DNA from: Deltaproteobacteria bacterium
Lineage (GTDB): Bacteria > Myxococcota > Myxococcia > SLRQ01
Reading direction: 5' to 3'
NCBI GenBank assembly: GCA_007130885.1
Contig: SLRQ01000078.1
Coordinates: 1 to 50,783, forward strand
Length of the DNA: 50,783 bases
The position numbers were made by a program, and so were the translations under genes. The notes beneath the pieces are model-generated. The model did not search any database, had not been told where the DNA came from, and saw only the letters and a list, made by a program, of their open reading frames with translations. Of this stretch, positions 1 to 8,754 are shown piece by piece (position 1 is the stretch's first letter; each line of letters opens with the position of its first letter).

Positions 1-390
1 GACGCCTTGGAAACCATGGCTGTCGAGCCTATCCAGTACCTAGTGGCTCCGAGGATACTGGCCGGCATCATAATGGTTCCCGCCCTGACAGTCGTCTTCA
101 ACATTGTAGGCGTGTTCGGAGCTTACTTTGTTTCAGTCGTATGGGAGGGGCAGGCACCGGGCACCTTCATTCAGCAGACCCAGTACTACGTAGATCCCTA
201 CGACGTGCTCTCCGGAGTCATCAAGGCGGGGGTCTTCGGTCTGCTCATTTTCTTGATTGCTTGTTATAAGGGTTTCACTGCCGAAGGCGGTGCCAAGGGC
301 GTTGGGCAGGCGACGACTCAAGCCGTGGTCGCGGCATCCATAACAATCTTCATCGTCGATTACGTGCTCACTGTGATGCTCTTTCTATGA
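1..390 (+). CDS. mlaE: MCE/Mla-type ABC transporter permease (MlaE family), 3' part
   Basis: Open from the first base; the N-terminal half lies outside the window. The visible 129 residues match the C-terminal half of MlaE-family permeases: a segment reading EPIQYLVAPRILAG, several hydrophobic helices, an ARGG-like loop here reading TAEGGAKGVGQATT, and a terminal helix FIVDYVLTVMLF. In the family this inner-membrane protein forms the core dimer that moves phospholipid between the inner membrane and an MCE ring. Its stop overlaps the next start (ATGA at 387-390), so it is translationally coupled to the ATPase gene. The family call is firm; the transport direction cannot be read from sequence. 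Confidence 0.93.
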   Translation, partial: DALETMAVEPIQYLVAPRILAGIIMVPALTVVFNIVGVFGAYFVSVVWEGQAPGTFIQQTQYYVDPYDVLSGVIKAGVFGLLIFLIACYKGFTAEGGAKGVGQATTQAVVAASITIFIVDYVLTVMLFL

Positions 391-1166
391 CCAACCCAAG
401 AAAAGCAGACTCGGCCGGCGAAGGTCCCATAATCAGCATCCGGGATATTCACAAAAGCTTCGGGGAGCACCGGGTATTGAAGGGCGTCGATCTGGAGGTC
501 GAGGAGGGATCTACCGTAGTCATCCTCGGCAGCTCCGGCTCCGGCAAGAGCGTGCTGATGAAGCACCTCATCGGACTCCTCAAGCCAGACCGAGGAGAAG
601 TCATCGTCGAGGGACGTGATTTGGGGACGCTCGACAAAATTTCCCTGCAAGAGGTCAGGCGCGGCTTCGGCATGGTGTTCCAGACCGCGGCCTTGTTCGA
701 TTCGCTCACCGTGTATGGGAACGTGTCCTTTCCCTTGAGAGAACATTTTCGCCGTATGCCGGAGGAGGAAATTCGCGAGCGCGTAAACGACAAGCTCGCC
801 CTGCTGGGGCTACTCGGCCATGAAAATAAGTACCCAGGAGAGCTGTCCGGCGGAATGCGAAAGAGAGTGGGGCTTGCGCGCGCGGTGGTGATGGAGCCCA
901 AGATCTTGCTCTATGACGAGCCTACCACGGGGCTGGATCCCATAACCTCTCAAGACGTCAACGACATGATTTTGGAGGCGAGGGATGCCCTGAACGTGAC
1001 GAGTGTCGTGATAAGCCACGACATCGGAGGAGCCTTCAAGGTAGCCACGAAGCTCGCGGTGCTCTACGATGGGCGAATAATCGCCGAGGGGCTCCCAAGC
1101 ACCTTACGGGATCATGCTCATCCGCACGTCCAACAGTTCGTGGAAGAATGGTTTAGCAGGCACTGA
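387..1166 (+). CDS. mlaF: MCE/Mla-type ABC transporter ATP-binding protein (MlaF family)
   Basis: 259-aa cytoplasmic ATPase powering the adjacent permease. All ABC motifs are intact: Walker A GSSGSGKS, Q-loop FQTAALFDSL, signature LSGGMRKR, Walker B ILLYDEPTTGLDP and H-loop ISHD. The sequence FQTAALFDSLTVYGNV and the LSGGMRKR form are typical of the MlaF branch rather than of import or drug-export ATPases. The ATG at 387 overlaps the permease stop. The MCE-protein gene follows 15 bases after the stop, giving the usual permease-ATPase-MCE order. It is a useful comparison for the second, degenerate ATPase at 22371-23159. Confidence 0.95.
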   Translation: MTNPRKADSAGEGPIISIRDIHKSFGEHRVLKGVDLEVEEGSTVVILGSSGSGKSVLMKHLIGLLKPDRGEVIVEGRDLGTLDKISLQEVRRGFGMVFQTAALFDSLTVYGNVSFPLREHFRRMPEEEIRERVNDKLALLGLLGHENKYPGELSGGMRKRVGLARAVVMEPKILLYDEPTTGLDPITSQDVNDMILEARDALNVTSVVISHDIGGAFKVATKLAVLYDGRIIAEGLPSTLRDHAHPHVQQFVEEWFSRH

Positions 1167-1181
1167 CCACGGTATCGGTTT

Positions 1182-2738
1182 ATGAACACATCCTTCTGGA
1201 CACCCGTAAAAGTTGGATTCCTGACGCTTGCTGTGATCGCGGCGCTGGTCGTGGTGATTACACAGCTGAGCGGCGATGCGCTGCGTGAGCACGAGTCGTA
1301 CCAGGTTTATGCCATCTTCGATGATGCGACGGGTCTTCGAAGACGCAGCAGAGTTCAGATAGCCGGCATCGAAGTCGGTCAGATAGACAGAATCGAGCTT
1401 GTTGGTCACAAAGCCAAGGTCACCTTGCGGATACACAAAGATGTCGTTCTTTACGCCAACGCCCGTCTCACAAAGCGCGCCGAGGGACTCATCGGTGACA
1501 TGGCCATAGATGTCTTTCCAGGAAGCGAGCTGTTCCCGGTACTTCCTCCCGGTGGCGAAGTCCGGCAGGTGATCAGCACCGGCTCGATCGAGCAGGTGTT
1601 CGAGGTGCTCGGAAAGATAACCGAGGACATTCAGGATGTGACCAGGGCATTGCACCATGCCCTCGGCGAGGATACGGCGGAAGCGGTCCAGGGCATTGTT
1701 TTGGATTTGTCCAGGCTGACCGAGAATGTGAACGCGACCATAATGGACAGCTCGGAGAAAATCTCGAGCATTCTTGGGATGTTCGAGGGCCTCACAGCGG
1801 AGATCCATGCTGTGGCCATGGGCGAGCGACACACGGTGACCTCGATCCTCGAGAACGTGCAGGATGCCTCTAGTCAAATGAGCGATGTTCTCACGACCGT
1901 CCAAGGCATTCTGGGCAGTGGGGAGGACGAGCTTCTGGAAGGTGTGGCCGATCTTCGACACACGCTCGATCGTTTGAACGTGGCCTTGGATGATGTCTCG
2001 GTCATTACCAGCCAGGTAGGCGAGGTCACACAAAAGGTGTCGAGAGGCGAGGGCACCTTGGGACGCCTAGTCTCGGACGACGGCCTGATGCGCGATATCG
2101 AGGAAACAGTAACGGGAGCCTCGGGCTTCGTGGACCGACTCATTAGGCTGGAGACGGAGGTCTCGCTGGGATCGGAGTTGCACTTTGACAGCGGCGCCGG
2201 ACGCACCACGGCCCGGGTTCGTCTAATCCCCAGAGAGGACAAGTATTACTCAATTGGGCTTGTAGACCCAGTACGACCCACGCTGGAGATGGTCGATGTA
2301 ACCGAGCTTATCGATGGCGTCCCATCCACCACTCGAACATGGACGTCCCGGCAAGCATGGCAGATTGAGGCCTATCTAGCCCGCCGTTGGTCGATGCCGC
2401 GAGTTTCCTTGACGGGAAGATTCGGGTTGTTCGAAGGCTCCGGGGGAGTTGGGGGTGACCTCGGTCTCGCCGGTGACAGGCTCAAGCTTTCCATGGAGGC
2501 CTTCGAGTTCACCAGCTACGACAGGCCGTACCCAAGGCTGCGTGCTCTTGCCACCTGGTCGTTCCTAAACCATCTCTACATAAGCGGCGGTGTCGACGAC
2601 GCCTTGAACGAGCGAACGGAGCCTCCGGAAGGCCTTCCCGAAAGGCAGGCCAGGGACTTTTTCGTCGGGGGCGGCCTATTCTTTACGGATGAGGATTTGA
2701 AGGCACTTTTGACCACGGTAGGTGTGCCTCTTCCGTGA
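1182..2738 (+). CDS. mlaD: MCE-domain lipid-transport protein with C-terminal barrel-like region (MlaD family)
   Basis: 518 aa, much longer than the ~180-aa E. coli MlaD. Residues 11-29 are one membrane anchor. Residues ~38-115 form an MCE domain (YQVYAIFDDATGL, V-QIAGIEVGQI, GDMAIDVFPG). Residues ~130-320 are mostly helical, with the recurrent MCE tail motif GEGTLGRLVSDD. From ~325 to the end are alternating hydrophobic/polar segments with aromatic and glycine-rich strands (RVSLTGRFGLFEG, RLKLSMEAFEF, LYISGGVDD, DFFVGGGLFF), resembling an outer-membrane beta-barrel or a large beta-domain. MCE proteins form hexameric lipid-conducting rings. The tail suggests that this protein reaches the outer membrane itself. 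MCE identity is firm; the barrel reading is inference from strand pattern. Confidence 0.9.
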   Translation: MNTSFWTPVKVGFLTLAVIAALVVVITQLSGDALREHESYQVYAIFDDATGLRRRSRVQIAGIEVGQIDRIELVGHKAKVTLRIHKDVVLYANARLTKRAEGLIGDMAIDVFPGSELFPVLPPGGEVRQVISTGSIEQVFEVLGKITEDIQDVTRALHHALGEDTAEAVQGIVLDLSRLTENVNATIMDSSEKISSILGMFEGLTAEIHAVAMGERHTVTSILENVQDASSQMSDVLTTVQGILGSGEDELLEGVADLRHTLDRLNVALDDVSVITSQVGEVTQKVSRGEGTLGRLVSDDGLMRDIEETVTGASGFVDRLIRLETEVSLGSELHFDSGAGRTTARVRLIPREDKYYSIGLVDPVRPTLEMVDVTELIDGVPSTTRTWTSRQAWQIEAYLARRWSMPRVSLTGRFGLFEGSGGVGGDLGLAGDRLKLSMEAFEFTSYDRPYPRLRALATWSFLNHLYISGGVDDALNERTEPPEGLPERQARDFFVGGGLFFTDEDLKALLTTVGVPLP

Positions 2739-2766
2739 GTTTCGCCCGGTTTGAACTACTGGAGGG

Positions 2767-2794
2767 TTGACTAAACCAGCGAAAGTCGCATATC
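2767..2794 (+). promoter_or_regulatory. possible sigma70 promoter for the rpsP operon
   Basis: TTGACT at 2767-2772 is followed after 16 bases by CATATC at 2789-2794, in the 137-base gap between the MCE gene and rpsP. The -10 match is only partial, so this is a suggestion. It fits the need for a separate promoter, because the upstream operon is functionally unrelated. Confidence 0.35.
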
Positions 2795-2875
2795 GATGCT
2801 CGCTTTGATGTCTCGGTACTCCGGCCGTCGTCCGGAGATGCCCCCCAAAAACGTCCCGAAGAAGGTGTGGAAGTC

Positions 2876-3145
2876 ATGGCCACGGTCATTCGTTTAGCTC
2901 GCGCCGGCGCAAAGAAGGCGCCTATTTACCATCTCGTTGCGACCGACAGTCGCAATCCTCGTGATGGGCGCTTCCTCGAGAAGCTGGGAACATACAATCC
3001 TCGGTCCGAGCCCGAAGGGCTCCAGATCGATACGGACCGTCTGGAGTACTGGCTCAAGACCGGCGCCCAGCCTTCATTGAGGGTATCCAAGCTCATCGAT
3101 GCCTGGCGGAAGCAACACCAAACGAGCACCGCAACGTCCGGCTGA
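2876..3145 (+). CDS. rpsP: 30S ribosomal protein S16
   Basis: 89 aa and full length for bS16. It begins MATVIRLARAGAKKAPIYH, followed by VATDSRNPRDGRFLEKLGTYNP, the family hallmark. S16 binds 16S rRNA early in small-subunit assembly. The ATG at 2876 has GAAGG about ten bases upstream. An in-frame GTG nine bases earlier would add three residues not seen in the family. The gene leads the classic run rpsP-khpA-rimM-trmD-rplS and is probably transcribed from a promoter in the preceding gap. Confidence 0.97.
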   Translation: MATVIRLARAGAKKAPIYHLVATDSRNPRDGRFLEKLGTYNPRSEPEGLQIDTDRLEYWLKTGAQPSLRVSKLIDAWRKQHQTSTATSG

Positions 3146-3183
3146 TCCGCCCGTCCGGCGGTGTATGAAGACCGGAGGATGTC

Positions 3184-3420
3184 TTGTCCCTCAAGGACCT
3201 CATCAAAGCTATTGCAGCCTCGCTGGTCGATGACGCCGACTCCGTGAGTGTCAAGGAGATCGAAGGTGAGCAGGTGTCGGTAATCGAGCTGAAAGTGGCG
3301 AAGAGCGATCTCGGAAAGGTCATCGGCAAGAAGGGTAGAACGGCGGGAGCCATGCGAACCATCTTGTCGGCGGCGGCAACAAAGCTCGGTAAGCGGGCCG
3401 TGCTCGAGATCATCGAGTAG
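3184..3420 (+). CDS. khpA: KH-domain RNA-binding protein KhpA
   Basis: 78 aa, a single type-II KH domain with the GxxG loop in [17 protein letters not shown]. KhpA proteins bind RNA and in other bacteria act with KhpB on cell division or sRNA/mRNA control. The start is a TTG at 3184 with GGAGG at 3174-3178. The nearby ATG at 3179 is out of frame and sits on the Shine-Dalgarno sequence. The position between rpsP and rimM is the standard place for this gene in deltaproteobacteria and Firmicutes. Confidence 0.93.
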   Translation: MSLKDLIKAIAASLVDDADSVSVKEIEGEQVSVIELKVAKSDLGKVIGKKGRTAGAMRTILSAAATKLGKRAVLEIIE

Positions 3421-3487
3421 GTTCTCATCCAAGCGAGGAGCAGTTAGGTCACTTCCCCTGCCTGTCGGGGGCGTGAGGAGTGAGCCC

Positions 3488-4093
3488 GTGAAACGCGAGG
3501 AAGACGAACTGATCGAAGTTGGGCGTTTCGGGCGTCCTCATGGGCTGAGTGGTGAAATATCTCTAATCCCCCACAACCCCAAGAGCACCGTCCTCGAAGG
3601 TTTTGCAAGCCGCCTGCCGAGGAAACGTCCCAAATGCCGCGCCTCGGAGACTCTGGATGAAGACGGCAAAGCCACCCCGCCGCCGGCTGCCTTGTACCTG
3701 GAAGACGGGTCAAGGCTTCGAATCTCCTCGATTCGGCATGCGGCATCCGGCAGATATGTTCTCAAACTCGAGGGCGTGGGCGAGAGAGACTCGGCTGCCG
3801 GTCTAACGGGACACCCGGTTTACGTTCGAAGAGAGGATATGCCCGAGGTCGAGGAAGGCTGGTATCTTACAGATTTAATAGGGCTGGAGGTTTTCGATGA
3901 GCAGGGAAGGCTGTTGGGGTGGGTAGAAGGAGTGCTGCCCACTGGAGGAGTGGACGTCTTGGAGGTGGAAGGTGAGCTCGGAGCCTGGATGCTTCCAGCG
4001 GCGGACGAGTTCATAGTGGAGGTCGATTTACCGGGAAATCGCATTACTGTTGCCCCCCCCGATGGCCTGCTGCCTCTGGCGGATGAAGACTGA
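3488..4093 (+). CDS. rimM: ribosome maturation factor RimM
   Basis: 201 aa. The N-terminal beta-barrel domain starts [17 protein letters not shown], and the PRC-barrel C-terminal domain contains [17 protein letters not shown] and [17 protein letters not shown]. RimM binds S19 and helps mature the 3' domain of the 30S subunit. GTG at 3488 is preferred because AGGAG lies seven bases before it; a GTG at 3473 would add five residues without a clear ribosome site. Between the first strands there is a charged stretch of about 30 residues ([20 protein letters not shown]) that shorter RimM proteins lack. Two bases separate it from trmD. Confidence 0.93.
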   Translation: MKREEDELIEVGRFGRPHGLSGEISLIPHNPKSTVLEGFASRLPRKRPKCRASETLDEDGKATPPPAALYLEDGSRLRISSIRHAASGRYVLKLEGVGERDSAAGLTGHPVYVRREDMPEVEEGWYLTDLIGLEVFDEQGRLLGWVEGVLPTGGVDVLEVEGELGAWMLPAADEFIVEVDLPGNRITVAPPDGLLPLADED

Positions 4094-4095
4094 TC

Positions 4096-4848
4096 ATGCT
4101 TTTCGAAATACTCACATTGTTCCCCTCCATGTTGGAGGCTCCGCTATCCGAGAGCGTGCTTGGCAAGGCGCGCGAGTCAGGCATCATAGAAGTGCGAACC
4201 CGGAATATCCGTGACTTCGCGGAGGGGCGCCATCGAGTCTGTGACGATGCGCCTTACGGCGGCGGAGCAGGAATGGTGATGAAACCAGAGCCCCTCGTTT
4301 CGGCCATCGAGGAATCGAGGGCACGGACGTCACGCGAGGCACATGTAATCCTGCTTACGCCCCAGGGAAGACTTCTTGATCAACGGTTAGTGGAGAAGCT
4401 TGCCGCCGAAAGCCATATAGTGCTTGTCTGCGGTCGTTACGAAGGGGTCGATGAGCGCGTCCGAGAGTTCGTCGATAGCGAGGTCTCGGTCGGCGACTAT
4501 GTCGTAAGCGGCGGTGAGCCCGCCGCCTGGATCCTGGTGGATGCCGTGAGCCGGCTGATACCAGGCGTGCTCGGAAACGACTCCTCGGCCGAGGCCGACT
4601 CCTTCTCACAGGGCCTCCTAGAGCACCCTCATTACACTCGCCCACCAGACTTTCGTGGGCGAAAGATCCCAGAGGATCTTCTCTCTGGGGACCACGCCAG
4701 GATTGCGAAGTGGCGACGCAAGCAAGCGCTGATTCGCACCAAACAGCGCCGCAGGGATCTCCTGGACAGATTGGAACTCACCGACGAGGATCAGCGACTT
4801 CTCGAGGAGGCTGAAGAGGAGCTTGCAAGGAACGAAGAAGCATCGTAA
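4096..4848 (+). CDS. trmD: tRNA (guanine37-N1)-methyltransferase
   Basis: 250 aa, typical for TrmD. It makes m1G37 in tRNAs for Leu, Pro and Arg, preventing +1 frameshifts, using S-adenosylmethionine bound in a trefoil knot. Visible motifs are [12 protein letters not shown] at the N-terminus, [45 protein letters not shown] and [22 protein letters not shown]. Intact and in its standard place between rimM and rplS. A tRNA-Pro and a tRNA-Arg gene, possible substrates by class, lie elsewhere in the window. Confidence 0.97.
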   Translation: MLFEILTLFPSMLEAPLSESVLGKARESGIIEVRTRNIRDFAEGRHRVCDDAPYGGGAGMVMKPEPLVSAIEESRARTSREAHVILLTPQGRLLDQRLVEKLAAESHIVLVCGRYEGVDERVREFVDSEVSVGDYVVSGGEPAAWILVDAVSRLIPGVLGNDSSAEADSFSQGLLEHPHYTRPPDFRGRKIPEDLLSGDHARIAKWRRKQALIRTKQRRRDLLDRLELTDEDQRLLEEAEEELARNEEAS

Positions 4849-5025
4849 AAGGTGCGTTTGAAGTCGAGAAGTGAAAGCCGACCGCTTCAGTATGCCTTCT
4901 AGTAACGTAGGCACGTTCTGCTTCGGCGAATTGCGGTGCATCGGCTAACAAACTTCGAGACGGTTCCCGCTCAACGGCGGGAGAAGAAGATCGATAGTTT
5001 GCACACATGGCAGGAGGCATCGGTG

Positions 5026-5496
5026 ATGCGTCATAAGAGCATCGAGAGGATCGAGAAGCGGTTCATCAGGTCGGACATTCCGGTCATCCGTAGCGGAGAC
5101 ACCGTGCGGGTCCACAGCCGCATCATCGAAGGAGACAAGGAGCGAATCCAGGTCTTCGAAGGTGTGGTCATTCGCGCAAATGGCGGCTCGAACCGCGCGA
5201 CCTTTACTGTGAGAAAGGTCTCTTACGGGATAGGTGTGGAGCGCGTATTCCCGCTACATTCGCCTCGTATCGACAAAATCGAGGTGGTGCGAAGCGGTCG
5301 CGTTCGCAGAGCCCGTCTCTACTACCTGCGGGATCGCACCGGCAAGGCCGCGCGTCTGCGCGCCAGGACAGTGGGCGACCGAACTCGTGCCGCCGTCGAG
5401 CTTGAAGTAGAGCAGGCGGAACCATCGGAGCCCACCGAAGCGAAGGCGGAAGAACCGGTAGAGGACACCGGCGAAGAAAGGCCCAGCGAGGCCTGA
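5026..5496 (+). CDS. rplS: 50S ribosomal protein L19 with acidic C-terminal extension
   Basis: 156 aa. The first ~115 residues are a normal bL19 ([78 protein letters not shown]). About 35 Glu/Pro/Ala-rich residues follow that the canonical protein lacks. ATG 5026 is chosen because AGGAGG lies at 5012-5017 and the protein then begins like the family; the reading frame stays open upstream to 4936 without family similarity. The 177-base gap after trmD holds a small hairpin (CCCGC/GCGGG near 4966-4981) without a U-run. Confidence 0.95.
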   Translation: MRHKSIERIEKRFIRSDIPVIRSGDTVRVHSRIIEGDKERIQVFEGVVIRANGGSNRATFTVRKVSYGIGVERVFPLHSPRIDKIEVVRSGRVRRARLYYLRDRTGKAARLRARTVGDRTRAAVELEVEQAEPSEPTEAKAEEPVEDTGEERPSEA

Positions 5497-5518
5497 CGGG
5501 CCAAGGCCCGCTTGTCCC

Positions 5519-7612
5519 ATGCGAATTCTAGAGTTGGTCTTTCGGGGGGTCGCCGGAAGCCCGGAGCTCACGCGGCTGAAGTTTGGGCCCGGCAATGTGG
5601 TTGTGCAGTCTTCGAGAGCCCAGCTGCCGCTGGGACGTCTGTTGTCGTACGCCCTTTACGACGAAAGCTTGGAGGCGCCACCGGAGCTGCGCGGGGAGGG
5701 CGCACAAAGCTCTCGTGTCGGGGTGACTCTTCAAGACCACAAGGGATCAATCTTTCGCATTCTCCGGGACCTCGAAAAAGGCACGGTCCAACTCGCCCGC
5801 TATGATGCTGACTCGAAGAGCTTCTCGGGCATCTCCTCCAATGCTTCCGAGACCAGCCAGTACCTTCGCGGCCAGGCTCGGCTCGCACCGGAAGACCTGT
5901 TCAGCGAACTTTTGTGGCTTTCCCCCGAGCAGCTACCCACGAAGTGGGTCCCTCCAGCGGTAGAGCAGGTGCCACAGGCTGCACGGCCTAGGATGGCCGC
6001 TCCGGTCATGGGAGGGGCCGCCGCCGCCGCCGCGTACGAAGAAGAGGCACAGCGGGCCAAAAGAGAGCAGGCGACGGAGCCCATGCAAATCCAGCGCTCG
6101 ACAGACTCCTTTTCCATGCAAAGCGACGCCGGCAACGACTCGAACCGCTTCGATGACATGCCCCTCGAGCAGAGAAAGAGCATGCTGGCGGATCTGGAGA
6201 AACAGAAGGCCACGCTCGACGAAGCCGACCAGATTGAATACGCGATAGAGGGCAAGCAGAGCGAGCTGTTCGAGCTGGAGCAGTCGCGAAGTCGGCTCCA
6301 GGAGCTCGAGAAGGAGGCCGAGGGCCTTAGGGCGGAGGTAGACAAGCACGCTCTACCCGAGGAGCTCGAGGCGAAGGTGGAAGGGAAGCTGAAAGAGTAC
6401 CGGTTTCAAAGAGACAAGCACGAAAAGGCCTTGAAGCGGATCACCGAAGACAAGGAACGCCTAGCCGACCTCTTGGAGGAATCGGTGCGAGGGCCTCTGC
6501 ATAGCTTGCTCTTGCAGATCGGCGCGGCGGGCGCGTTGTTATTCACGTTGACCGGTTTGCTTTGGGAGCCTGCTAGATGGCTCCTGTTCCTAAACCCTGT
6601 CGCTCTTGGGCTCGCCGCGATTGGGATAATCGAATGGATTGGCAAGGTGGAGGACAGCGAGGCTCTTCTGGCCCGAAAGGCCTCACTCGAAGAGCTCGAA
6701 GAGAAGGAGAAACGAAAGTTCGGAGCGGAGACTACCGGGGCCAGGCTGATAATGGAGAAGCTGGACGTCGATACGCCGGAGGCCGTGGAGAAACGTCTGG
6801 CCGCGCGGCGCCGAGCAATCGAAGAGTACGAGGAGGTCAGCGGGCGACTGGAAGACATACTTTCTTCGGAGGAGCACTCCGAGGCCGAAGAAGAGACGAA
6901 GAGGCTAGAGGAAGAGATCAAGGTTATGGAGCAGCGTCTGCGTGATTTGGCGGCAGGTGACAACCCCGCGGACCTAATGCGCGATATCGAAGCCCTTCGA
7001 GCCTCTATCGAGAAGACCGAAGTCGGCGAAGCCGGGACAACCGAGCAAACGATTTCCGGAGACGCTTCCTGGGGAGACCCGCTGGAGATGGATGATTCCC
7101 CAAGTGCTGAGTTGGATGCTCTCGACAGCGTGGCTCCCGAAGCGCTCGAAGCCGGCCGGAGGATGCCCGATCCAGGGCCTAGAATGCTCTCCCTCCTCTC
7201 GGATGCGACCTTGACGGACCCGGCCGTGGCCGGCGAGCGAATCTCCGCCCGTCTAGACAAGTATGTCGCTGCTCTAAGCCGGAAGAAGTGGGAGTCCGTT
7301 CGATTTCATGGGCGGGGGAACTTGGTGTTTTTTAGCGCGGGCTCCGAGCTTGCTTGGGATGACGTCCCGCAAGAGGACATCGACACCCTATATCTCGCGG
7401 TCCGTCTTTGCCTGGCTGAAGCGGTATTGGGCCAAGGACCGCAGCCTCTCGTTTTCGAAGAGCCTTTTGATGAGGCTGTCGATCGTGCGGTATGGCCCAT
7501 GCTGGCGCGGATGCTGGGGCACCTCGGCGGGCTCTCGCAGGTCATTCACACGACGCCTCAATCGCACTGGAGTGAGCATTGCGACAGAGTGCTCTCTCAT
7601 ACCCAGCAGTGA
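5519..7612 (+). CDS. coiled-coil membrane protein with degenerate SMC/Rad50-like ATPase ends
   Basis: 697 aa; function not known to me. The N-terminus (MRILELVFRGV..., residues 1-140) is laid out like the N-lobe of AAA/SMC-type ATPases such as RecF, Rad50 or YhaN. Where Walker A should be there is GPGNVVVQSSRAQLPLGR (24-40), with no GKS/T. Residues ~215-325 and ~380-500 are Glu/Lys/Arg-rich coiled coils separated by two hydrophobic helices (~329-348 and ~352-373). The C-terminus (590-697) resembles an ABC C-lobe: LYLAVRLCLAEAVLG, a Walker-B-like PLVFEEPFDEAVD (643-655) and VIHTTPQSHW (H677) where the H-loop belongs. An Ala-rich linker lies at ~165-173. It sits between rplS and rnhB in one co-directional run. 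It may be an ATPase-derived structural or scaffold protein at the inner membrane. Confidence 0.85.
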   Translation: MRILELVFRGVAGSPELTRLKFGPGNVVVQSSRAQLPLGRLLSYALYDESLEAPPELRGEGAQSSRVGVTLQDHKGSIFRILRDLEKGTVQLARYDADSKSFSGISSNASETSQYLRGQARLAPEDLFSELLWLSPEQLPTKWVPPAVEQVPQAARPRMAAPVMGGAAAAAAYEEEAQRAKREQATEPMQIQRSTDSFSMQSDAGNDSNRFDDMPLEQRKSMLADLEKQKATLDEADQIEYAIEGKQSELFELEQSRSRLQELEKEAEGLRAEVDKHALPEELEAKVEGKLKEYRFQRDKHEKALKRITEDKERLADLLEESVRGPLHSLLLQIGAAGALLFTLTGLLWEPARWLLFLNPVALGLAAIGIIEWIGKVEDSEALLARKASLEELEEKEKRKFGAETTGARLIMEKLDVDTPEAVEKRLAARRRAIEEYEEVSGRLEDILSSEEHSEAEEETKRLEEEIKVMEQRLRDLAAGDNPADLMRDIEALRASIEKTEVGEAGTTEQTISGDASWGDPLEMDDSPSAELDALDSVAPEALEAGRRMPDPGPRMLSLLSDATLTDPAVAGERISARLDKYVAALSRKKWESVRFHGRGNLVFFSAGSELAWDDVPQEDIDTLYLAVRLCLAEAVLGQGPQPLVFEEPFDEAVDRAVWPMLARMLGHLGGLSQVIHTTPQSHWSEHCDRVLSHTQQ

Positions 7613-7615
7613 CAT

Positions 7616-8371
7616 GTGCCCTGCGGCACGAGCCTTTGGGATGCAATCGTGGGCGGAAAAAGCAGAGAGGATGGGAGGCAAGCCTCGCTGGGCTTGATTT
7701 CGGCGCCCAGTGCCCCTGGGGAAGGTGAGCGGTGGGGAAGGGCAAGAGGTTACGATAGAATCGCAGGAGTGGATGAGGTGGGGCGAGGCCCGCTCGCAGG
7801 GCCGGTAGTAGCCGCCGCCGTGTGGCTCCCGGAAAGAATCGAACTCCGCTTGCTCGAGCTGGGGCTGAATGACAGTAAAAAGCTTTCGGCGGAGCGCAGG
7901 GAGATGCTAGCCGCTATCATCAGGTCGGACGCCCTGAGTGGAGTTGGGTTGATAGATGCCGCCCGAATAGACGAGATCAACATATTGAAGGCAAGCCTCG
8001 AGGCCATGGGTATGGCGGTGGACGAACTCGACGGGGCGATGGAGCATCTTTCGCCGAACTTGCTGTTGATAGACGGAAACCAAACAATATCACCGCACCC
8101 CTTGCCGAATGTTCGTCAACACGCCATGGTGCGGGGTGACCAAAGGGCTGTCTGCATCGCGGCCGCATCGGTCGTGGCCAAGGTTTGTCGGGATGAGATC
8201 ATGGTCGGCTACGATGAGCTGTACCCTGGATATGGCTTCGCTCGGCACAAGGGTTACCCATCAGCGGAGCACACTCGTGCTCTCGCGAGACTTGGTCCTT
8301 GTCCAATTCATCGCCGATCCTACCAAGGAGTGGATCCGAAGCGCTCCTTCTTGCGAGAAAAGAGTTCATGA
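7616..8371 (+). CDS. rnhB: ribonuclease HII
   Basis: Removes ribonucleotides from RNA-DNA hybrids and initiates ribonucleotide excision repair. The catalytic carboxylates are visible in GVDEVGRGPLAGPVVAAAV, LLIDGN and AKVCRDEIM; LNDSKKLSAERRE and YGFARHKGYPSAEH are further family blocks. The enzyme proper starts near residue 44 (RGYDRIAGVDE), so the ~40 residues before it are an unusual extension or reflect an internal start. GTG 7616 is the first possible start after the preceding stop, and a GTG lies in frame at 7649; no strong Shine-Dalgarno decides. The 3' end overlaps yraN by ATGA. Confidence 0.95.
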   Translation: MPCGTSLWDAIVGGKSREDGRQASLGLISAPSAPGEGERWGRARGYDRIAGVDEVGRGPLAGPVVAAAVWLPERIELRLLELGLNDSKKLSAERREMLAAIIRSDALSGVGLIDAARIDEINILKASLEAMGMAVDELDGAMEHLSPNLLLIDGNQTISPHPLPNVRQHAMVRGDQRAVCIAAASVVAKVCRDEIMVGYDELYPGYGFARHKGYPSAEHTRALARLGPCPIHRRSYQGVDPKRSFLREKSS

Positions 8372-8754
8372 TGGCGGCCACTCCACCACGGCGGAGAAGA
8401 GCAGTCGGTTTTGCGGCGGAGGAGACGGCCGCGGCCTGGCTCGCAGAGCGAGGCTACACGGTTCTCGATCGCAACTTCACCGTTCGGCAAGGAGAGGTCG
8501 ATCTGGTTGTGCGAAACGAGGAAGTGCTGGCTTTCGTTGAGGTTCGCAGCAGAAAAGGAGACGACTTCGGTACGCCCGAGGCCACCATCGGCACCCGCAA
8601 GATACGGCGAGTGGTAACGGCGGCCAGGCACTGGCTCGCGCGGTACGGTGATGCAGGGCTGGACATTCGTTTCGATGTAATCGCGGTGGATCGCTCTCCC
8701 CGCGGTTCAGGCGAGGTCCGTCACCTTCCGGCCGCCTTCGAGGCGGGACTGTGA
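8368..8754 (+). CDS. yraN: YraN family (UPF0102) endonuclease-like protein
   Basis: 128 aa with the restriction-endonuclease-like fold signature of the family: GFAAEETAAAWLAERGY, then RNFTVRQGEVDLVVRNEEVLAFVEVRSRKG, where E, D and E-x-R form the presumed metal site. Its cellular role is not established. ATG 8368 overlaps the rnhB stop (ATGA at 8368-8371), a strong start argument; the frame stays open upstream inside rnhB without family similarity. The rnhB-yraN-rsmI order is common in proteobacteria. The end overlaps rsmI by GTGA at 8751-8754. Confidence 0.93.
   Translation: MMAATPPRRRRAVGFAAEETAAAWLAERGYTVLDRNFTVRQGEVDLVVRNEEVLAFVEVRSRKGDDFGTPEATIGTRKIRRVVTAARHWLARYGDAGLDIRFDVIAVDRSPRGSGEVRHLPAAFEAGL

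Noticed and set aside
1104..2033. 309-aa open frame on the minus strand opposite the MCE gene
   Set aside because: Antisense shadow of a well-supported MCE protein; no ribosome site, no family features.
4849..5025. L19 leader riboregulator in the gap before rplS
   Set aside because: Only a short CCCGC/GCGGG hairpin is visible; nothing matches a known L19 leader, and there is no U-run.
6406..7260. 284-aa Ser-rich open frame on the minus strand
   Set aside because: The Ser/Arg composition is what the reverse of Glu-rich coiled-coil codons gives; the plus-strand protein is better supported.
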